This document shows positions 1 through 4,930 of a DNA stretch of 25,514 nt, one piece after another; position 1 is the stretch's first letter; the number at the start of each line of letters is the position of its first letter. The notes beneath the pieces were generated by a model, which worked only from the letters and a program-made list of their open reading frames with translations, had not been told where the DNA came from and did no database searches. The translations under genes and the position numbers were made by a program. This DNA is from a virus: positions 1-25,514 of IMG/VR virus record IMGVR_UViG_3300043540_000161. One strand, given 5' to 3'.

Positions 1-90
1 TATAAAGCCCCTGTGTCCGGTGATTACACTGTGAGTGTGCAGTCATATATTGGCACGGGTGGTTTCTTCTTCGACACAAGTATTGGATAA
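1..90 (+). CDS. C-terminal end of an unidentified protein (partial)
   Basis: Frame 1 is open from the window edge to TAA at 88-90 and gives 29 residues ending FFFDTSIG. The Gly/Ser/aromatic pattern with alternating beta-strand residues (GDYTVSVQSY) resembles the last strands of a beta-sandwich such as the pre-peptidase C-terminal domain of secreted Bacillus proteases, but 29 residues are too few to assign a family. The start lies outside the window. It converges with the leftward module beyond it, separated by the hairpin at 96-118. Confidence 0.5.
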   Translation, partial: YKAPVSGDYTVSVQSYIGTGGFFFDTSIG

Positions 91-91
91 C

Positions 92-118
92 AAAAACTCA
101 GGGGCGTTTCCCCTGAGT
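92..118 (-). terminator. Rho-independent terminator of the leftward 129-814 module
   Basis: A perfect 9-bp stem (ACTCAGGGG at 96-104 with CCCCTGAGT at 110-118) encloses a 5-nt loop. Read leftwards the stem is followed by a T run (96 to 92). It lies 10 bp beyond the stop of the small HTH gene. The rightward side lacks a T run, so it is best suited to the minus strand, although it could also end the gene at 1-90. Confidence 0.8.
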
Positions 119-128
119 ATACATACGG

Positions 129-308
129 TTAAACATCTTCTTTCCTTTTGTACTTTGGTTTTGGTTGATCCCTTTCAATGAACCAAGCATTCCTTATCCT
201 TATCGCTTTCAATTCACCCTCCCTACATAGTCTTCTTACCCAGCTAGACGATACATCCCATAGCTCTCCAGCTTCCAATGAAGACATATATTTATCGTTA
301 TCAAACAT
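129..308 (-). CDS. Small helix-turn-helix (excisionase/MerR-like) DNA-binding protein
   Basis: 59 residues. The segment SSLEAGELWDVSSSWVRRLC followed by a short Gly-Glu wing and WFIERDQ matches the pattern of the short HTH_17/excisionase-like winged helix: an Ala-Glu-Leu helix, a Ser-containing turn, an Arg-rich recognition helix and a conserved Trp-Phe/Leu-Ile end. The tail is basic (KPKYKRKEDV). The start at 308 is chosen because AAGGGGG lies 7 nt upstream; an in-frame ATG at 362 overlaps the upstream stop as ATGA but has no good ribosome site and would run through a promoter and operator. Its own promoter-like TATAAT is at 331-336 with an operator just behind it. It is likely the regulator of its own module; excisionase or antitoxin roles are possible. 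Confidence 0.7.
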   Translation of the reverse strand: MFDNDKYMSSLEAGELWDVSSSWVRRLCREGELKAIRIRNAWFIERDQPKPKYKRKEDV

Positions 309-314
309 TTGAAA

Positions 315-330
315 GCCCCCTTCAGGGGCT
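315..330 (-). promoter_or_regulatory. Hairpin that would mask the ribosome site of the HTH gene
   Basis: Read leftwards, AGCCCC (330-325) can pair with GGGGCT (320-315), closing a 5-nt loop and burying most of the AAGGGGG ribosome site of the gene at 129-308. A transcript starting from the TATAAT at 331-336 would begin near 322-324 and lack the upstream arm, so only read-through mRNA from the 359-814 gene should fold this way. The pairing is seen; the regulatory effect is inferred. Confidence 0.45.
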
Positions 331-351
331 ATTATAGCACTTCCGAAAGTG
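331..351 (-). promoter_or_regulatory. Promoter -10 with operator copy 2 upstream of the HTH gene
   Basis: CACTTCCGAAAGTG at 338-351 is an imperfect inverted repeat differing by one base from the perfect palindrome at 844-857. One base further downstream in the leftward direction is a consensus -10, TATAAT (336-331). The operator therefore sits in the -35/-10 spacer, where a bound dimer would block polymerase. No good -35 is visible (TTACTG at a spacing of 16 is the closest). Confidence 0.6.
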
Positions 352-358
352 GCAGTAA

Positions 359-814
359 TCATATTATTACCAAGTCTTCTAGTTGCAACTTGAATTTATT
401 TTTTCTTACAAACAAAACTCCTTTTTTATCTATTTCTACTACCTGAGCATTTTCAAATACAATCGGAGAATCTTTTCTAAAATTTCCATTCTTTTCATCC
501 CAAAATTTAGTGTAATCCCCAGGTACGTTTACAATACCTCCATAATCTTTTATGGAACTAATTTTGTATAATGATTCGCTCTCGAAAAATGTAATTTCCG
601 TATCTTTTCTTAGCTTTCTTAACGCCAATTTTTCCGCACATTCTACGATTAAATCGAACTCCTCTTCATCCATATTTTCATACATAAAATCGTAAGCTAC
701 ATCTTCAGTTCTCTTTGAAAATTCTCTGGGTGAAATTTCTAAAACAAGATTATTTTTTGCATCTTCAATCAGTTCTTTTACAAGATCATCGCATATCCTT
801 TTTTCTAATTTCAC
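359..814 (-). CDS. Conserved-looking hypothetical protein, first gene of the leftward module
   Basis: 151 residues, not recognised. The N-terminal half is acidic and helical (residues 1-75, many Glu/Asp/Lys); the C-terminal half (about 80-151) alternates hydrophobic residues and ends in a short beta-rich block (VLFVRKNKFKLQLEDLVII) that looks like a small barrel. There is no signal peptide or membrane segment. The start is GTG at 814, with AAGGGGG 9 nt upstream; the ATG at 822 is out of frame and stops at once. It is followed by the HTH gene and preceded by a perfect 18-bp palindrome. Pairing with a small DNA-binding protein suggests an autoregulated two-gene cassette such as a toxin-antitoxin or immunity pair, but nothing in the sequence proves this. 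Confidence 0.65.
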   Translation of the reverse strand: MKLEKRICDDLVKELIEDAKNNLVLEISPREFSKRTEDVAYDFMYENMDEEEFDLIVECAEKLALRKLRKDTEITFFESESLYKISSIKDYGGIVNVPGDYTKFWDEKNGNFRKDSPIVFENAQVVEIDKKGVLFVRKNKFKLQLEDLVII

Positions 815-841
815 TTAATCATACCCCCTTAATTATATCGT

Positions 842-859
842 ATCACTTCCGGAAGTGAT
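842..859. promoter_or_regulatory. Operator copy 1: perfect 18-bp palindrome
   Basis: ATCACTTCCGGAAGTGAT is a perfect palindrome 28 bp upstream of the ribosome-site/start region of the 151-aa gene. A TATAAT on the minus strand (837-832) lies 4 bp downstream, the same order as at 331-351. With the second copy it defines a two-site operator system, probably bound by the HTH protein of the module or another plasmid regulator. Confidence 0.65.
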
Positions 860-962
860 TTAGAATATAGAAAATTTGTTCTCTCCCCCGGTTTCTAATG
901 AATACTTTTATAGGAATGCTTTAACAGTGCATGTTTACCCCCTCTCCCCTCTTTAATGAATG

Positions 963-1019
963 AAAAAAAGACCCCCAAAATCGTTACATTTTGGAGGTAT
1001 ATTCTAAATAGGGGGGTCT
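963..1019 (-). terminator. Large terminator at the end of the partition operon
   Basis: Read leftwards, AGACCCCC (1019-1012) pairs with GGGGGTCT (976-969) and is followed by seven T (969 to 963 side). Inside is a second perfect stem, CCAAAAT (994-988) with ATTTTGG (981-975), around a 6-nt loop. The two stems share bases, so the folded form is either a long arm or alternative hairpins. It lies 16 bp past the stop of the remnant ORF at 1035-1190. The rest of 860-960 shows only C/T-rich runs and no supportable gene. Confidence 0.75.
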
Positions 1020-1034
1020 ATTTTATTAGCATCT

Positions 1035-1190
1035 TTAGCAACTTCCAGAAACTAATTGTTGTTCTATTGTATACCTTGTTGTAAACATACCGTTTGGGAT
1101 TCCTAAACCATCCGTACCCTCTCGGCATTTTAAAACATAATGAATGAGCAATGTACCTTCGTATACTTGTGCGATCCGAGATACTTTTCT
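1035..1190 (-). pseudogene. Remnant of an unidentified gene (51 codons open, no proper start)
   Basis: The minus strand is open from 1190 to TAA at 1037-1035 with protein-like composition (residues such as YEGTLLIHYVLKC, DGLGIPNGMFTTRY and the end EQQLVSGSC). It begins directly after a stop and has no ATG or GTG with a ribosome site before an internal TTG. The downstream terminator sits exactly where a gene end would need it. I read it as the 3' end of a decayed gene once cotranscribed with parA, or a short gene with a non-standard start. No family was recognised. Confidence 0.35.
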
Positions 1191-1256
1191 TTATACTAGG
1201 TTTCCTTATTCCCCATTTTATGATACATCACCCACCATTTTATATTGTAATTAATA

Positions 1257-1490
1257 TTAATTTGATACAAACTTTGTTAACTCGTTTTTAATCGCCTCAT
1301 TAATAAACACTTTTTTAAATCCATGTCCTTGTTTTGTTGAAATCTTTTTTAATAATTTGGCAAGTTGCGGATCAATATCAAATGTCATACGAACAGGAGG
1401 TTGTTTTTTCTTTAATGCATCATATGTATACTCCTCCTCTATTTTTATCTCTTCAACGTCTGGGAACACATTCATTTCTTGACGACTCAT
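1257..1490 (-). CDS. Ribbon-helix-helix partner of ParA (ParB/ParG-type partition protein)
   Basis: 77 residues. Residues from about 33 carry the RHH pattern: a beta strand VRMTFDIDP, helix QLAKLLKKISTKQG, then helix KKVFINEAIKNELTKFV. The N-terminal 30 residues are acidic and probably flexible, as in ParG/Omega-type partition proteins where the arm stimulates the ParA ATPase. ATG at 1490 is preferred because AGAGGTG lies 7 nt upstream; the TTG at 1496 sits on top of that site. The gene overlaps the parA end by 38 bp in another frame, so the two are translationally coupled. It should bind the centromere/operator, probably the AT-rich palindromes at 2282-2332, and repress the operon. It could instead be only a copy-number regulator. 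Confidence 0.75.
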   Translation of the reverse strand: MSRQEMNVFPDVEEIKIEEEYTYDALKKKQPPVRMTFDIDPQLAKLLKKISTKQGHGFKKVFINEAIKNELTKFVSN

Positions 1491-2250
1491 TTTCAAGCAC
1501 CTCTTTCAGTAGATTCCAATATATTTTTGAATACCGTGATTCTGGATTAGATAAAATAACTGGTTTCTTAAACGTTGCAATGTACTCAGCGTATTTAACC
1601 GAGTGTGGTACATAAGTTTCCATAACTCGTATGGAGTCTTTGCAGATTGATTTGACTTGCTCCAATACATTCTTGTGTAAATTTGTGTTATCCCTAACTT
1701 TCATCGGGATAATCCCCTTTATCTTCGCTGTTATTCCCTTTTCTTTTTTGTACTTGTTAATCTTGTTTATTAGATTTAAAAGTCCATGTGCGTTAAAAGA
1801 GTCCGGCTCAAATGGTATGTATATCTCATCTGTAGTTATCATCAAGTTAGCGAAGATAATTTTTAGTTCTGGCGGTGAGTCGAAGAAAATGTAATCATAC
1901 TCATGTTCAATCTTATCGATTGCTTTTTTTAGCTTGGTAAAGTCTTGTAAGCTGTCTATTGTATCTAGTTCAAAGTAGTTCATGTCGTCGTTGGCTGGTA
2001 ACAAGTGTAAGTTATCTGTAATTTTTATTATTGCGTCTTCGGGGTGAAGTTGGCATACAAGAACGTCATAAATTGTATTCTCTAACTTGCTAGGCGTGTA
2101 TCCAAATGTGATAGCCTGATTACCTTGACCATCTAAATCAACAATCAATATTTTTTTATTTGGATATGCAAGAGATAGAGCAGAAGACAAATTACTGGTT
2201 ACTGTACTTTTACCAACACCACCCTTATTTTGTATAATGCTTACTTTCAT
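1453..2250 (-). CDS. parA: ParA-family partition ATPase
   Basis: 265 residues, a usual length for a small type Ib ParA without an N-terminal HTH. The deviant Walker A KGGVGKS is at residues 9-15 with its signature Lys, the A' motif VDLDGQGNQ is near 37-45, and the Walker B-like IFFDSPPEL has Asp at about 124. It segregates plasmid copies on the nucleoid together with a centromere-bound partner, here the RHH protein encoded by the overlapping next gene. The start at 2250 is chosen for GGGAGGTG 7 nt upstream; the upstream in-frame ATG at 2295 has no site. Upstream palindromes suggest autorepression. Its presence beside rep shows the element is kept as a low-copy plasmid. Confidence 0.93.
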   Translation of the reverse strand: MKVSIIQNKGGVGKSTVTSNLSSALSLAYPNKKILIVDLDGQGNQAITFGYTPSKLENTIYDVLVCQLHPEDAIIKITDNLHLLPANDDMNYFELDTIDSLQDFTKLKKAIDKIEHEYDYIFFDSPPELKIIFANLMITTDEIYIPFEPDSFNAHGLLNLINKINKYKKEKGITAKIKGIIPMKVRDNTNLHKNVLEQVKSICKDSIRVMETYVPHSVKYAEYIATFKKPVILSNPESRYSKIYWNLLKEVLENESSRNECVPRR

Positions 2251-2281
2251 TTCACACCTCCCATTATTAATATATTTCAAC

Positions 2282-2332
2282 AAACGTTTAAACAATACCT
2301 TTATATTTTTTTTAATATTGTTTTTAAAACAA
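2282..2332. promoter_or_regulatory. Palindromes upstream of parA (candidate partition operator/centromere)
   Basis: TTGTTTTTAAAACAA at 2318-2332 is a perfect 15-bp palindrome. At 2282-2295 AAACGTTT and GTTTAAAC overlap and the complement reads TTGTTTAAACGTTTG, sharing the TTGTTT half site. Minus-strand promoter elements also fall here (TATAAA near 2298-2303; TTGTTT with TATTAA at spacing 17 nearer the gene). The layout fits an RHH-bound operator that may double as parS. Confidence 0.45.
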
Positions 2333-2334
2333 AC

Positions 2335-2361
2335 AAAAAGACGCTATTTACATGCGTCTTT
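2335..2361 (-). terminator. Terminator insulating parA from the rep control region
   Basis: AAAGACGC (2337-2344) and GCGTCTTT (2354-2361) form a perfect 8-bp stem with a 9-nt loop. Leftward it runs into TTTTTGTTTG. It would stop any leftward transcript escaping the antisense RNA terminator before it reaches parA. It lies just upstream of the rep promoter. Confidence 0.7.
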
Positions 2362-2370
2362 AAAAATGTA

Positions 2371-2399
2371 TTGTAAAATTTTTGAACATAAGTTATGAT
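2371..2399 (+). promoter_or_regulatory. Promoter of rep
   Basis: TTGTAA (2371-2376), a 17-bp spacer and TATGAT (2394-2399) give a good sigma-A promoter. The start would be near 2406, leaving a leader of about 150 nt that covers the antisense RNA target and the attenuator before the rep start at 2559. Confidence 0.7.
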
Positions 2400-2419
2400 T
2401 AAAAAAAGAGCAAGAAAAT

Positions 2420-2469
2420 ACATAAAAACAAAAGCGACTAAACGGTTTGCACGCCACCAGTCGCTTCTT
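2420..2469 (-). ncRNA. Antisense RNA against the rep leader
   Basis: A strong leftward promoter (2504-2476) should start an RNA near 2469. The transcript folds at once into one hairpin: AAGCGACT (2466-2459) pairs with AGTCGCTT (2439-2432) around a 19-nt loop, followed by TTTTGTTTTT (about 2433-2424), a Rho-independent terminator. The product would be about 45-50 nt and fully complementary to the rep mRNA leader. By analogy with pT181/pIP501-type control it is expected to lower rep expression. No open frame of note lies in it. Confidence 0.7.
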
Positions 2470-2475
2470 GAATAA

Positions 2476-2504
2476 AGTATACACTATTATATTTAAATTA
2501 ACAA
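2476..2504 (-). promoter_or_regulatory. Promoter of the antisense RNA
   Basis: On the minus strand TTGTTA (2504-2499), exactly 17 bp, then TATACT (2481-2476) preceded by TG. This is closer to consensus than the rep promoter, as expected for a countertranscript made in excess. It faces the rep promoter at 2371-2399. Confidence 0.7.
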
Positions 2505-2524
2505 GTGTAAAAATATCAAGGAGC

Positions 2525-2556
2525 AACTTCCCGGGCAGTCGCTAGGGAGGTTTTTT
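2525..2556 (+). promoter_or_regulatory. Attenuator hairpin containing the rep ribosome site
   Basis: AACTTCCC (2525-2532) pairs with GGGAGGTT (2545-2552) through 8 pairs with one U-G, followed by a run of T (2551-2556): an intrinsic terminator shape. Its descending arm is the rep Shine-Dalgarno (AGGGAGG, 2544-2550), so folding would stop both transcription and translation. The loop holds AGTCGCT (2537-2543), a copy of the 3' arm of the upstream hairpin (2459-2465) and complementary to its 5' arm (2433-2439), which gives a switch between structures. Confidence 0.7.
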
Positions 2557-2558
2557 AT

Positions 2559-3413
2559 ATGCAAAAAGTTAACAAAGGTTGGAACAAAGGGTATTTTGAT
2601 TCTCCAAATGTAATTTTTGATCATGATAACCTCACTACATACGAAAAGCTTTGTTATCTTTACATGTGTAGGTGTGCAGATGACCAATTACAATCATTTC
2701 CTAGTTACGCTACAGTAGCAAAAAAGATAGGAGCAAAATCTAGAACAACTGCAATCAACACAGTAAAATCTTTAGAAAAAAAAGGATACTTAAAAGTTAA
2801 AAGGCGTAAGTTATCTAAGAAAGAGAATACTTCAAACCTGTACACACTTGTACACCCAAGCGAAGTAATACCTAGTACAGGAGATGTACCACCTAGTACA
2901 CCAGATGTACTACCCCCTAGTACAGGAGATGTACCACCTAGTACACCAGATGTACCCAATAAATACTCACTTATAAACCCTAACTATTTTATAAATACCC
3001 AACAACAACAAGAAAATGAAAATCGTGTTGTTGTGGTTCAGGAAAAATATGAATCTCTCTTTCAAAAAAAGCTAACAAGGAAACAGGCAATTGATCTAGT
3101 CACCTTGTCAGACGAAAACGAAGTAGATGTAATACATAAAATCGAGAACACGTATGAAATGCACAAAGTAGAACCGCGAAAGAGTATAATTGCTTCTGTA
3201 AAGCGTGCTATAACTCATGGAGATTGGGAGATTACTAGAGTAGAAAATAAGACGTACAAACCGCTTCCAAAGGCTGTTCAGGCTCAACTTGACCGCAAGA
3301 AAGGTATCGCTACCTACAAACCAAAGTACACACCTGAAGAGATTGCACGCAAGAAAGCGGAAATCGAACGAAAAATTGCTTTACTACATTCAGACAATCA
3401 AGATGCTTTTTAA
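2559..3413 (+). CDS. rep: Plasmid replication initiator with internal iterons
   Basis: 284 residues. Residues 25-85 form a winged helix-turn-helix of the HTH_36/DnaD-N kind (TTYEKLCYLYMCRCAD, then SYATVAKKIG and a recognition helix before KKGYLKVKRRK). Residues about 106-132 are a Pro-Ser-Thr-Asp repeat (four PST[GP]DV units) encoded by the 21-bp iterons. Residues 160-230 are a second helical domain (KLTRKQAIDLVTL, PRKSIIASVKRAI), and the tail is a basic coiled coil. It likely binds the iterons and recruits host replication proteins. A two-domain initiator with its origin inside its own gene is known for RepA_N plasmids and RepN of B. subtilis pLS32/pBS32. The start is fixed by AGGGAGG 8 nt upstream. 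Expression is controlled by the antisense/attenuator leader. Confidence 0.82.
   Translation: MQKVNKGWNKGYFDSPNVIFDHDNLTTYEKLCYLYMCRCADDQLQSFPSYATVAKKIGAKSRTTAINTVKSLEKKGYLKVKRRKLSKKENTSNLYTLVHPSEVIPSTGDVPPSTPDVLPPSTGDVPPSTPDVPNKYSLINPNYFINTQQQQENENRVVVVQEKYESLFQKKLTRKQAIDLVTLSDENEVDVIHKIENTYEMHKVEPRKSIIASVKRAITHGDWEITRVENKTYKPLPKAVQAQLDRKKGIATYKPKYTPEEIARKKAEIERKIALLHSDNQDAF
2871..2957 (+). repeat. Four 21-bp iterons in rep: candidate plasmid origin
   Basis: Units at 2871-2891, 2892-2912, 2916-2936 and 2937-2957 share CCTAGTAC-A-(GG or CC)-AGATGTAC, each with GTAC at both ends. Units 1 and 3 are identical; 2 and 4 carry CC in place of GG, so the block is also two 42-bp copies 45 bp apart, separated by three extra C (2913-2915). 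Related GTACA pairs occur just before (2840-2855). They encode the linker between the two Rep domains, the place where oriV lies in RepA_N/RepN plasmids. Confidence 0.75.
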
Positions 3414-3640
3414 ATGGGTCATAGCCCAAGGTAATACCCCCTAGAAACGTTAGAAAATCAAAAGTAGAGTAATAGAGTATACCGCTTAAAAAAGTATACA
3501 AACTTATATTCCCACAGGGGTTCCCGTTCCAGTATTTGTCTAACTTTATCGAACCATTGTATAGCGACACAAGCAAAAGGGCGGATGTTAAAATGACAGA
3601 AGAATTTAAGCAATACACGATAAAAAGGGAGGTAACACCC
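3414..3640 (+). other. Intergenic leader after rep with a weak promoter candidate
   Basis: This 227-bp stretch holds two GTATAC hexamers (about 3478 and 3495) and TTGTCT (about 3537) with TATAGC 18 bp downstream, a possible promoter for the next genes. It also contains an in-frame N-terminal extension of the next ORF back to 3536. No terminator with a T run and no convincing gene are seen. Confidence 0.3.
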
Positions 3641-3970
3641 ATGGAAAGAGAGATTAAAACACTACAAAATTTGCTGGAAACATTCATTGTGTCGCTTGAT
3701 TTAAGAAAGGGCGAGCAGATTGAAATTGATGAGGAATATGTTATCGTTCAGGGAAATAATTGCATTGGGGTATTAAAAAATGGTGACTTTATCGCATCTA
3801 TTCTAGAAGATAAGCCATTTTTAAGAAGAGAAGCTTATACATGGTTTATTGACAATATGGACTTGATAGCGGAAAAAGTAAAGGTAGAGCAGGATAAAAA
3901 CGAAAGGTTTATTCATAGCTTGCTAGACAAACTAGAAGAACGTATCATAAAACAAAAGGCATCCCTGTAG
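3641..3970 (+). CDS. Hypothetical protein downstream of rep
   Basis: 109 residues, unrecognised, charged and mostly helical. The N-terminal helix is EREIKTLQNLLETF; a short strand-rich part follows (VIVQGNNCIGVLKNGDFIAS); the C-terminus is a Lys/Glu helix suited to a coiled coil. ATG at 3641 has AGGGAGG 8 nt upstream; an alternative ATG at 3593 with GGGCGG would add 16 residues. It may be cotranscribed with rep or driven from the preceding leader, and is followed after 24 bp by the TM2 gene. A role in replication or partition control is only suggested by position. Confidence 0.65.
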   Translation: MEREIKTLQNLLETFIVSLDLRKGEQIEIDEEYVIVQGNNCIGVLKNGDFIASILEDKPFLRREAYTWFIDNMDLIAEKVKVEQDKNERFIHSLLDKLEERIIKQKASL

Positions 3971-3994
3971 AGCCTTGTAGAGAGGAATAGAAAA

Positions 3995-4285
3995 ATGTTG
4001 AACTTACTGTTGAAAAAAGATATGAAGCCCGAACAATTAGCAATGATTGAACAAGAGATCGAAACAAACAAAAAAAATATCCTCGTTGGATATCTGCTTT
4101 TATTATTTGGATTTCACCGTTTTTATTATCGAAAGATAGGATCAGGTATTCTTTATTTATTTACAGGTGGGGGATTTGTAATTTGGTTCTTGATTGATTT
4201 ATTGATTTTGCCGTCCATACATAGAACATATATGCAAAATTTGGAACTGGAAGTAGTTCAGAGAGTTAAACTTATGACATCGTAG
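3995..4285 (+). CDS. TM2-domain membrane protein
   Basis: 96 residues. A cytoplasmic-looking charged N-terminus (about 1-28) precedes two hydrophobic segments: residues 29-45, ending in the signature FGFHRFYYRKIGSG, and about 50-73, with FVIWFLIDLLIL carrying the conserved Asp. Aromatic/His residues between the helices and the buried Asp define the TM2 family, common on plasmids and phages of Firmicutes but without a settled function. AGAGG lies 9 nt before the ATG. Being next to the replication block rather than the lysis region argues for a lysogenic or plasmid-state role such as host interaction or exclusion, which is inference. Confidence 0.8.
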   Translation: MLNLLLKKDMKPEQLAMIEQEIETNKKNILVGYLLLLFGFHRFYYRKIGSGILYLFTGGGFVIWFLIDLLILPSIHRTYMQNLELEVVQRVKLMTS

Positions 4286-4289
4286 ATCA

Positions 4290-4317
4290 TTTGATATATC
4301 AGAAAATTAAGTATAAT
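4290..4317 (+). promoter_or_regulatory. Promoter for the 35-aa ORF
   Basis: TATAAT at 4312-4317 is preceded by TTTGAT/TTGATA (4290-4296) at a spacing of 15-16. TGATATATCA (4292-4301), a 10-bp palindrome, overlaps the -35, so it may be regulated. Confidence 0.45.
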
Positions 4318-4360
4318 ATTTATTTAAATGAACAAATCTTATCAATAAAGGGGGGGGAAA

Positions 4361-4468
4361 GTGAAAAATGACATAGATATATTGATAAACTTAGTTTTTT
4401 ATCAGATTAAAAAGCAAGGTTTAGACATACTTAATCAGTTTTTTTTTATCATCAAGAAACTTTTGTGA
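4361..4468 (+). CDS. Small hydrophobic protein (35 aa), antisense to the repressor end
   Basis: GTG at 4361 has a run of eight G (4350-4357) as a strong ribosome site and a promoter at 4290-4317. The 35-residue product has two hydrophobic blocks (DILINLVFYQI and LNQFFFIIKKLL) and basic ends, like a small membrane peptide. Its last 48 bases run antisense to the 3' end of the Xre repressor gene, so the genes converge without a terminator and each could affect the other. The function is unknown. A small immunity or toxin-like peptide is possible; the strong initiation signals are the main reason to call it. Confidence 0.5.
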   Translation: MKNDIDILINLVFYQIKKQGLDILNQFFFIIKKLL

Positions 4469-4774
4469 AAATAATATGATTGCATTTAATAATTTATCCA
4501 TATCCGTTTTAGAAATCGTTTCCGGTAACTTAAATTTAATAAATTCATCTCTTCTTTTTGAGTCTTCTAAGCCCAGAAGATAGTCTAAAGAAACATTGAA
4601 TAGCTTTGAAATTTTAACAAGAACGTCTGGGCGAGGAAGATTTTTTCCTGCTTCATATCCACCTATAGATGTTTGTAATATCCCCAATTTCTTTGCTAAA
4701 TCATCTTGTTTCATTCCGCGTTCAACCCTCAAAATTTTAAGTCTCTTTGAAAATACTTTTTCTATTTCATCCAT
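4421..4774 (-). CDS. Xre-family repressor (CI-like)
   Basis: 117 residues. The N-terminal HTH_3 domain (about 8-65) has RLKILRVERGMKQDDLAKKL, the turn GILQTSIGGYEAGKNLP and the family ending LFNVSLDYLLGL. The C-terminal 45 residues are a short helical dimerisation region without peptidase residues, so it is not LexA/CI-cleaved by itself; induction would need another route, such as an antirepressor or a metalloprotease encoded elsewhere. GGAGG lies 10 nt before ATG 4774. It is divergent from the Cro-like gene with the operator between them, the standard arrangement of a Firmicute phage lysogeny switch. Confidence 0.88.
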   Translation of the reverse strand: MDEIEKVFSKRLKILRVERGMKQDDLAKKLGILQTSIGGYEAGKNLPRPDVLVKISKLFNVSLDYLLGLEDSKRRDEFIKFKLPETISKTDMDKLLNAIILFSQKFLDDKKKLIKYV

Positions 4775-4853
4775 ATTTTTAATACCTCCAATTATTTATA
4801 TTGATAATAACACAAAAATATGAAAAATAACGAATAATATATAAAAAAAACTG

Positions 4854-4882
4854 TTGACATAACAATTAAATTGTTATATTAT
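4854..4882 (+). promoter_or_regulatory. Rightward early promoter with a 19-bp operator in the spacer
   Basis: TTGACA (4854-4859), 17 bp, TATTAT (4877-4882): a near-perfect promoter. The spacer and its edges are the perfect inverted repeat ATAACAATTAAATTGTTAT (4859-4877, one central base). A repressor bound here would exclude polymerase. Weaker related half sites (ATAATAAC, AATAACG near 4804-4832) lie toward the repressor gene and may be the second operator for autoregulation. Confidence 0.85.
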
Positions 4883-4930
4883 TAATTTAGAAGGTAACAC
4901 AAGCTACATTATAGCAGAAAGGAGGACACA

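Noticed and set aside
832-837. TATAAT on the minus strand as the -10 of the 151-aa gene
   Set aside because: A start 7 nt downstream would fall inside the ribosome site AAGGGGG, and no -35 fits; kept only as part of the operator description.
2871-2957. CRISPR-like direct repeats
   Set aside because: Units are adjacent without spacers, in frame within rep, and only four copies; iterons explain them.
2705-2959. Repetitive Gly/Ser/Thr-Val protein on the minus strand
   Set aside because: Pure reverse image of the iterons in rep; no start signals.
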